A stretch of DNA of 64,000 bases, taken from positions 1 through 64,000 of the forward strand of contig CAXQGL010000076.1 of the NCBI GenBank assembly GCA_964223495.1, in the 5' to 3' direction. Positions 60,206 to 64,000 of the stretch are shown here, in pieces. Within the stretch, counting starts at the first letter, position 1. Each line of letters begins with the position of its first letter. The position numbers were made by a program, and so were the translations under genes. Origin of the DNA: UBA8752 sp964223495 (GTDB lineage Bacteria; Bacteroidota; Bacteroidia; Flavobacteriales_D; Sanyastnellaceae). Below the pieces are notes generated by a model that saw only the letters and a program-made list of their open reading frames with translations, was not told the DNA's origin and did no database searches.

Positions 60206-60775
60206 TCACGTGAAGGGAGAATCGAAATCCGCGAACGCCGGTGCCGCGGCATCCTTTCCAGAAAGGAGGGGCGCATTCGTACCCCAATCGATGGCGAGAT
60301 CCGGATCGTTCCAACGCAGGGCCCGCTCATGGTCAGGACTGTACACCTCCGTGCACTTGTAGCAGAACACGGTGTCGGGCTCGAGGGTCAGGAACCCATG
60401 GGCGAATCCCTCCGGCACCCAGAATTGCCAGCGGTTCTCCCCGGTGAGCATTGCCGTCTGGCATTGCCCGTATGTGGCTGAATTCCGGCGAAGATCCACG
60501 GCCACATCAAGTGCTGCACCATGCACCACCCTCACCAATTTGCCCTGGGCCATATCCGGTACTTGGAAATGGAGGCCGCGCAGCACTCCAGCACCCGAGA
60601 CAGATTCGTTGTCCTGGACGAAATGGATGGACCTGCCCAATGCCGCCTCGAAATGCTCCTTGCGCCACGTTTCCGAAAAATGACCCCGGTCATCCCCAAA
60701 CTGTCGGGGCCTGACCATCATGGGACCATCAATTGCGCCCTTCCGTATCTCCAATGGGTGCGACATCTCCACCAT
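60206..60775 (-). CDS. rfbC: dTDP-4-dehydrorhamnose 3,5-epimerase
   Basis: Third step of dTDP-L-rhamnose synthesis. The 189-residue cupin has RPRQFGDDRGHFSETW, then GVLRGLHFQVP with the catalytic His, KLVRVVHGAALDVAVDLR, and WVPEGFAHGFLTLEPDTVF. KCTEVYSPDHERALRWNDP matches the C-terminal conserved block. The ATG at 60775 overlaps the polysaccharide export gene's stop by one base; Met4 is an alternative start. rfbA, rfbB and rfbD are not present here, so the rest of the pathway must be elsewhere. Confidence 0.95.
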   Translation of the reverse strand: MVEMSHPLEIRKGAIDGPMMVRPRQFGDDRGHFSETWRKEHFEAALGRSIHFVQDNESVSGAGVLRGLHFQVPDMAQGKLVRVVHGAALDVAVDLRRNSATYGQCQTAMLTGENRWQFWVPEGFAHGFLTLEPDTVFCYKCTEVYSPDHERALRWNDPDLAIDWGTNAPLLSGKDAAAPAFADFDSPFT

Positions 60776-61599
60776 CAGTTACCGCCCAATACGCTGATCA
60801 ATGCCACAAAACTGCTGATGGTCGTGATGAGGCTCAACACCGGACTGAGGTCGGACAGGATCTCCCGGGCATATTGCGGCAGGGGCTCCACATAGATGAT
60901 GTCACCTGCCTGCACCGTCGTGTTGGCGAATTTCAATCCATCAATGGTGGAGAGGTCCAATTGGTGGATGGTCCTTCCCTGGGGTGCCCTGCGAATGAGC
61001 TTGACGTTTCTTGCGTCACCTCGTGCCCGGATCCCCCCGCTGAGTGCGAGCACTTCCAGCAGACTCGTATTCGGGTTGACCAATGGGACAACGGAAGCCA
61101 CACCGGCCTCGCCAGGAAAGACCAGCACCCGCTGATTGGTCACCTCGATGAGCGCCAGGGGATTGACGTAATTCTCACTGTACGCTTCTTCGAGATAGGT
61201 TTCCGCCTCATCGATATTCAGTCCGGCCAGGTTCACCAGGCCCAGCTCCGGAAGGTCCACCGTGCCATCGGGCCTGACTTCATAGGCAAATCCGTTGTTG
61301 CGATTCTGGTTCTGCATGAACTGTTGGTTCATCGCTCCGCCACCGGCACCGTTGACCCCTCCTGCGGTCGTACCTGCCGTCATGGACAGCAGACGCTCCC
61401 CCTTGTTGGAGAACAACTGGAAACTGATGAGGTCATTGGGCGCAATGCGGTAGTTGACGTCCTCGATCGGATTGAAGGGATCGAATGCGAAATCGGATGG
61501 GGTCCGGAACATGATATTCCGGTTGATGGTGCAACCACCCGCGAGCACAGCCGTAAAGGCCATCAGAATCAAACATGCGGAAAGCTGGGAACGACTCAT
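60775..61599 (-). CDS. Polysaccharide biosynthesis/export lipoprotein (Wza-like)
   Basis: A 274-residue outer-membrane lipoprotein from the ATG at 61599, with lipobox LAGGC (Cys23 near residue 23). It has the polysaccharide export domain (YRIAPNDLISFQLFSN, YEVRPDGTVDLPELGLVNLAG) and a SLBB-like segment (VLVFPGEAGVASVVPLV, LALSGGIRARGDARNVKLIR). A short hydrophobic C-terminal helix (SLITTISSFVALISVL) follows. A Gly/Asn/Gln-rich insertion (about 80-100) is unusual. It exports capsule or exopolysaccharide with a polymerase/kinase partner that is not in the window. A TATTTTCG box is four bases upstream. Confidence 0.92.
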   Translation of the reverse strand: MSRSQLSACLILMAFTAVLAGGCTINRNIMFRTPSDFAFDPFNPIEDVNYRIAPNDLISFQLFSNKGERLLSMTAGTTAGGVNGAGGGAMNQQFMQNQNRNNGFAYEVRPDGTVDLPELGLVNLAGLNIDEAETYLEEAYSENYVNPLALIEVTNQRVLVFPGEAGVASVVPLVNPNTSLLEVLALSGGIRARGDARNVKLIRRAPQGRTIHQLDLSTIDGLKFANTTVQAGDIIYVEPLPQYAREILSDLSPVLSLITTISSFVALISVLGGN

Positions 61600-61603
61600 G
61601 TTG

Positions 61604-61611
61604 CGAAAATA
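61604..61611 (-). promoter_or_regulatory. -7 box for the polysaccharide export operon
   Basis: Reads TATTTTCG on the minus strand, four bases before the ATG at 61599. It shares a 73-base divergent spacer with the box at 61659-61666. Confidence 0.55.
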
Positions 61612-61658
61612 CATCCACCACACCGGGCGGGAATTGGCAACAAACCGGTTTGTCCAAG

Positions 61659-61666
61659 TATTTTCA
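61659..61666 (+). promoter_or_regulatory. -7 box for the GNAT acetyltransferase/mltG operon
   Basis: TATTTTCA ends six bases before the ATG at 61673. A TTG at 61635-61637, about 21 bases upstream, is at a plausible -33 spacing. Confidence 0.5.
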
Positions 61667-61672
61667 CCGTCC

Positions 61673-62212
61673 ATGGCTTTGCCCCACGATTTGCTCCGGA
61701 ACGGCCCCACCCGTTTGCGTGCCCTGGAACCGGAGGATGTGGAGTGGTTGATGCGATGGGAGAATGCGCCGGACCACTGGGAGGTCAGTGGCACCACTGC
61801 GCCCTTTTCAAGGACGGCCTTGGAAGCCCTGTGCAAGGGACATCAGGACATCTATACCGAAGGCCAGTTGCGCTGGATCATCGAGGAACGCGCCAAGCCC
61901 GTGGGAGCCGTGGACCTCTATGATTTCTCGAGCCTGCACCAACGCAGTGGCATTGGCATCCTCGTGGACCCCGGTCACCGCGGTAAAGGCACGGCCGGTA
62001 GGGCACTGGACATTGCCGTGAAGCATGCCCGCGATGTGCTGCTGCTGCATTCCCTGCACGCCGAGGTCCATGCCGACCATGATGCCAGTGTCCACCTGTT
62101 CCAATCTGCGGGGTTCTCGAAAGTCGGACACTATGCGGACTGGACCAGGACAAAGCAGGGCTGGATGGACGTCGCCCTGTTCCAACTCACCTTCAATGAA
62201 CAGGGAGCATGA
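61673..62212 (+). CDS. GNAT-family N-acetyltransferase
   Basis: A 179-residue acetyl-CoA-dependent acetyltransferase. RLRALEPEDVEWLMRWENAP is a typical RimJ/SpeG-like start, and IGILVDPGHRGKGTAGRAL holds the acetyl-CoA pyrophosphate loop. LHAEVHADHDASVHLFQSAG is the C-terminal motif in which the Asn of most family members is replaced by Asp-Ala-Ser. The substrate may be a polyamine, protein or sugar. The start at 61673 is fixed by the -7 box and by family length. Its stop overlaps the mltG start by four bases (ATGA). Confidence 0.92.
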   Translation: MALPHDLLRNGPTRLRALEPEDVEWLMRWENAPDHWEVSGTTAPFSRTALEALCKGHQDIYTEGQLRWIIEERAKPVGAVDLYDFSSLHQRSGIGILVDPGHRGKGTAGRALDIAVKHARDVLLLHSLHAEVHADHDASVHLFQSAGFSKVGHYADWTRTKQGWMDVALFQLTFNEQGA

Positions 62213-63246
62213 CCCGGAATCGAACACCATCCAAAAAGTGGTTGGCGATTGCGGGCGCGATGGTGTCCGGGATTGCCCTCTGGGGATGGAACACTGCATT
62301 CCGCCCGAACACCTTGGCAGTGGAAGGCCGGTTCATCCTGAAGGTTGGAACGCCCATTGACAGTGCCCTCCAGGATCTCGCTGATCAGGGCCGTCTCAGC
62401 AATCCGGCCAGTTTCCGTCGGTATCTCGGATGGCGCGGTTGGGATCACCCGACCGGCCTTCGGCCCGGAAGATATCTTGTGCCCGAAGGGCTTGACAATC
62501 GGGGATTGGCCAGGCTGTTGCGCTCCGGAGCAAGGGAGGCTGTCAAGGTCCGGTTCAATGCTGCGCGGTTGCCTGAAGACGTGGCTGAATCCGTCTGCGA
62601 CCGGATGTCCTTCTCCGAGGAGGACCTGCTGGCCGTCATGCGCGATCCATTGGTCGCGGCGCGCAACGGAACGGATGTGGAAGGCTTCCGGACCCGTTTC
62701 ATCCCGAACACCTATGAGGTCTGGTACGACCTGACCGCATCGGATTTCGTGGACCGGATGGCGCTGGAATGGAAGAAATGGTGGTCGCTGGAGCGACGGG
62801 CGCAAGCCGAATCCCTCGGTCTCGACCCGGAGGAGGTGGGCATTCTCGCCTCCATCGTCAAGTCCGAGACATCCAGGATGGACGAAGCGCCTGTCGTCGC
62901 GGGACTGTACCTCAACCGGTTGCGAAAGGGCATGCGGCTTCAGGCCGACCCCACCTTGATCTACGCGCTCGGCGACTTTTCAATCCGGAGGGTCCTGAAC
63001 GTTCACCGTGAAACCGACAGCCCCTACAACACATACATGTACCGGGGTTTGCCGCCTGGCCCCATCAACTACCCGGAACCCGGGTATCTGGAGGCCGTGC
63101 TGAATGCAGCCGAGCACGATTTCCTGTTCATGTGCGCGAAAGAGGATTTCAGCGGATATCACGCCTTTGCCCGTACCAACCGGGAACACGAACGGAATGC
63201 CCGGCGATACCGCAAGGCCCTCGATGAACAAGGCGTCTACAAGTGA
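62209..63246 (+). CDS. mltG: Endolytic murein transglycosylase MltG
   Basis: Cleaves nascent peptidoglycan glycan strands and may set their length. The 345-residue protein has one N-terminal membrane anchor (about 11-27). A LysM-like region precedes the YceG core: VEGFRTRFIPNTYEVWYDLT, ILASIVKSETSRMDEAPVVA with the conserved catalytic Glu, GLYLNRLRKGMRLQADPT, and SPYNTYMYRGLPPGPI. FSGYHAFARTNREHERNARR near the end is typical. It is coupled to the GNAT gene, which is not a usual partner. With the transglycosylase at 59.3 kb, two wall-cleaving enzymes lie within 4 kb. Confidence 0.96.
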   Translation: MTRNRTPSKKWLAIAGAMVSGIALWGWNTAFRPNTLAVEGRFILKVGTPIDSALQDLADQGRLSNPASFRRYLGWRGWDHPTGLRPGRYLVPEGLDNRGLARLLRSGAREAVKVRFNAARLPEDVAESVCDRMSFSEEDLLAVMRDPLVAARNGTDVEGFRTRFIPNTYEVWYDLTASDFVDRMALEWKKWWSLERRAQAESLGLDPEEVGILASIVKSETSRMDEAPVVAGLYLNRLRKGMRLQADPTLIYALGDFSIRRVLNVHRETDSPYNTYMYRGLPPGPINYPEPGYLEAVLNAAEHDFLFMCAKEDFSGYHAFARTNREHERNARRYRKALDEQGVYK

Positions 63247-63276
63247 CCCGCACTGAACATCCCTGACCTCCCACTG

Positions 63277-63284
63277 TATTTTTG
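63277..63284 (+). promoter_or_regulatory. -7 box for the DUF5916-type gene
   Basis: TATTTTTG is an exact match to TAnnTTTG, eight bases before the ATG at 63293. Confidence 0.55.
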
Positions 63285-63292
63285 CCGTCGCA

Positions 63293-64000
63293 ATGAACGG
63301 GGGAAAATCTATCTCAGGCCCAATGCTGCTGTCGATGGTCGTCATGGCCATGGGCATGGTGACGCCCCTCTTTGCGCAGGAATGGCCTGCCGATCTTCCG
63401 CGGAAGCCCGAGGCCATGGCCGTGCGGGTGGCCGAGCAATCCATCACGGTGGATGGTGACCTGAACGATGCCGCGTGGCAGAACATCCGGCCCGAGACCG
63501 GACTCCGTGAATTCAAGCCCACTCCTTTCGCCGAGCCCCGCCAGCATACCGAGGTTCGGTTTGCCTACGACGACCGGGCGCTGTATGTGGGTGCGCGGAT
63601 GTGGGACACCCATCCTGACAGCATCCTTCACCAGTTGATCCAGCGGGACGGCGGCGGAAACACCGACGTCTTCGGCATCTGGTTCAACTGCTTCGATGAT
63701 GGGGTCAACGGGGTGCGCTTCTCCGTCACCCCCGATGGGGTGCAGTCGGACGAGCTCCTGAGCACGGAGGGCTCGGACGGCAGTTGGAATGCCGTCTGGC
63801 AGTCGGAATGCCGCATTGACGAAAGTGGATGGGTGGCCGAATTCGCCCTGCCATGGTCGGTATTCCGCTTCAACGATTCAGGCGACGATGCTCAACAATG
63901 GGGCATGAACTTCTATCGCTACATCCGACGGTACCGATCCGATTATGTTTGGCGCGCCATGGACCCGAATCAGGAAGGGCTCATGAACCAAGGTGGCCTC
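63293..64000 (+). CDS. Exported carbohydrate-binding family 9-like / DUF5916 protein, N-terminal part (3' end outside window)
   Basis: The frame from the ATG at 63293 stays open to the right edge, giving 236 residues. The signal peptide (LLSMVVMAMGMVTPLFAQ) ends near residue 29. A CBM9-like domain follows: ITVDGDLNDAAWQNI, TEVRFAYDDRALYVGARMWD, DTHPDSILHQLIQRDGG, and FSVTPDGVQSDELLSTEG. This is the start typical of DUF5916 proteins of Bacteroidota, in which a large outer-membrane barrel of 500-600 residues follows. That barrel is not visible here, so the assignment to the full family is inferred. Role unknown. Confidence 0.85.
   Translation, partial: MNGGKSISGPMLLSMVVMAMGMVTPLFAQEWPADLPRKPEAMAVRVAEQSITVDGDLNDAAWQNIRPETGLREFKPTPFAEPRQHTEVRFAYDDRALYVGARMWDTHPDSILHQLIQRDGGGNTDVFGIWFNCFDDGVNGVRFSVTPDGVQSDELLSTEGSDGSWNAVWQSECRIDESGWVAEFALPWSVFRFNDSGDDAQQWGMNFYRYIRRYRSDYVWRAMDPNQEGLMNQGGL

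Noticed and set aside
1..64000. tRNA, rRNA, CRISPR arrays, prophage or insertion sequences
   Set aside because: Nothing with tRNA-like arms, regular spacer repeats, integrase/transposase motifs or phage structural genes was recognised by eye. A covariance-model scan would be needed to exclude small RNAs.

Overview
The window is a compact, GC-rich (about 60 %) stretch of bacterial chromosome, almost certainly from a member of the Bacteroidota and probably a Flavobacteriales-like lineage (inference). The evidence is a porQ-cmk gene pair, type IX secretion (T9SS) cargo with type A and type B C-terminal sorting domains, a TonB receptor with a carboxypeptidase-regulatory N-terminal domain, bacillithiol genes (bshA, bshC), and promoters that look like the Bacteroidota -7 box rather than a sigma-70 -10 box. 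No tRNA, rRNA, CRISPR array, insertion sequence or prophage was seen. Genes are packed tightly. No stretch over 300 bases lacks a gene; the longest gaps are about 56643-56850 and 43934-44120. Many same-strand neighbours share an ATGA junction, and several convergent neighbours overlap at their 3' ends.

Layout. 1-8.2 kb (+): lon (5' end outside the window), porQ, cmk, a lipoprotein fusing a GH3 glycosidase to a beta-lactamase-type hydrolase, bshA, and a small membrane protein. 8.2-10.9 kb (-): an SLC12-type cation-chloride cotransporter and aroQ. 11-24.5 kb: a secreted lipase/beta-helix protein, a TPR/coiled-coil repeat protein, two unrelated FAD oxidoreductases, an outer-membrane protein with thrombospondin-3 and SPOR repeats, a fused E1 alpha/beta 2-oxoacid dehydrogenase, and small hypothetical genes. 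24.6-28.3 kb (+): a pRiA4b ORF-3/TnpR-like gene, miaA and a Smr-less mutS2. 28.3-34.7 kb: a T9SS-exported trypsin-like protease (-), a CtpA-like protease, a DUF1573 lipoprotein with a strong terminator, pterin dehydratase (-), and a DegT aminotransferase with a sugar-phosphate transferase. 34.6-41.2 kb: SirB1-like protein, rhomboid protease, dnaN, a glycosyltransferase, dapD, ruvX and a HAD hydrolase. 41.2-49.1 kb, all minus: bshC, a T9SS type B cargo protein, an ECF sigma factor operon, an ACMSD-type decarboxylase gene broken by an in-frame TGA, and a family 5 solute-binding lipoprotein. 49.2-56.6 kb: TonB receptor, ABC exporter, a choice-of-anchor B protein (-), and a TIGR01777 epimerase. 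56.8-64 kb: photolyase, a class III CoA-transferase, a polysaccharide-export/rfbC/lytic-transglycosylase operon (-), a GNAT acetyltransferase, mltG, and the start of a DUF5916-type outer-membrane protein.

How the genes fit together. Most of the window is housekeeping: proteostasis, DNA replication and repair, tRNA modification, lysine and shikimate pathways, and bacillithiol. The rest serves the cell envelope: PorQ and three probable exported cargo proteins, two lytic transglycosylases, O-antigen or exopolysaccharide functions, SPOR-containing outer-membrane protein, and nutrient uptake. A motif close to TAnnTTYG lies 4 to 30 bases before many starts. It was used here to support several start choices and suggests very short leaders.

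The most striking observation is the single TGA that interrupts an otherwise intact ACMSD reading frame. Next in interest are the tandem SPOR repeats downstream of a barrel-like domain, the lipase/beta-helix hybrid, the five-repeat TPR protein, and an AT-rich divergent promoter with repeated TACG/CGTA words. No clearly new multi-gene system was recognised; this looks mainly like core chromosome.
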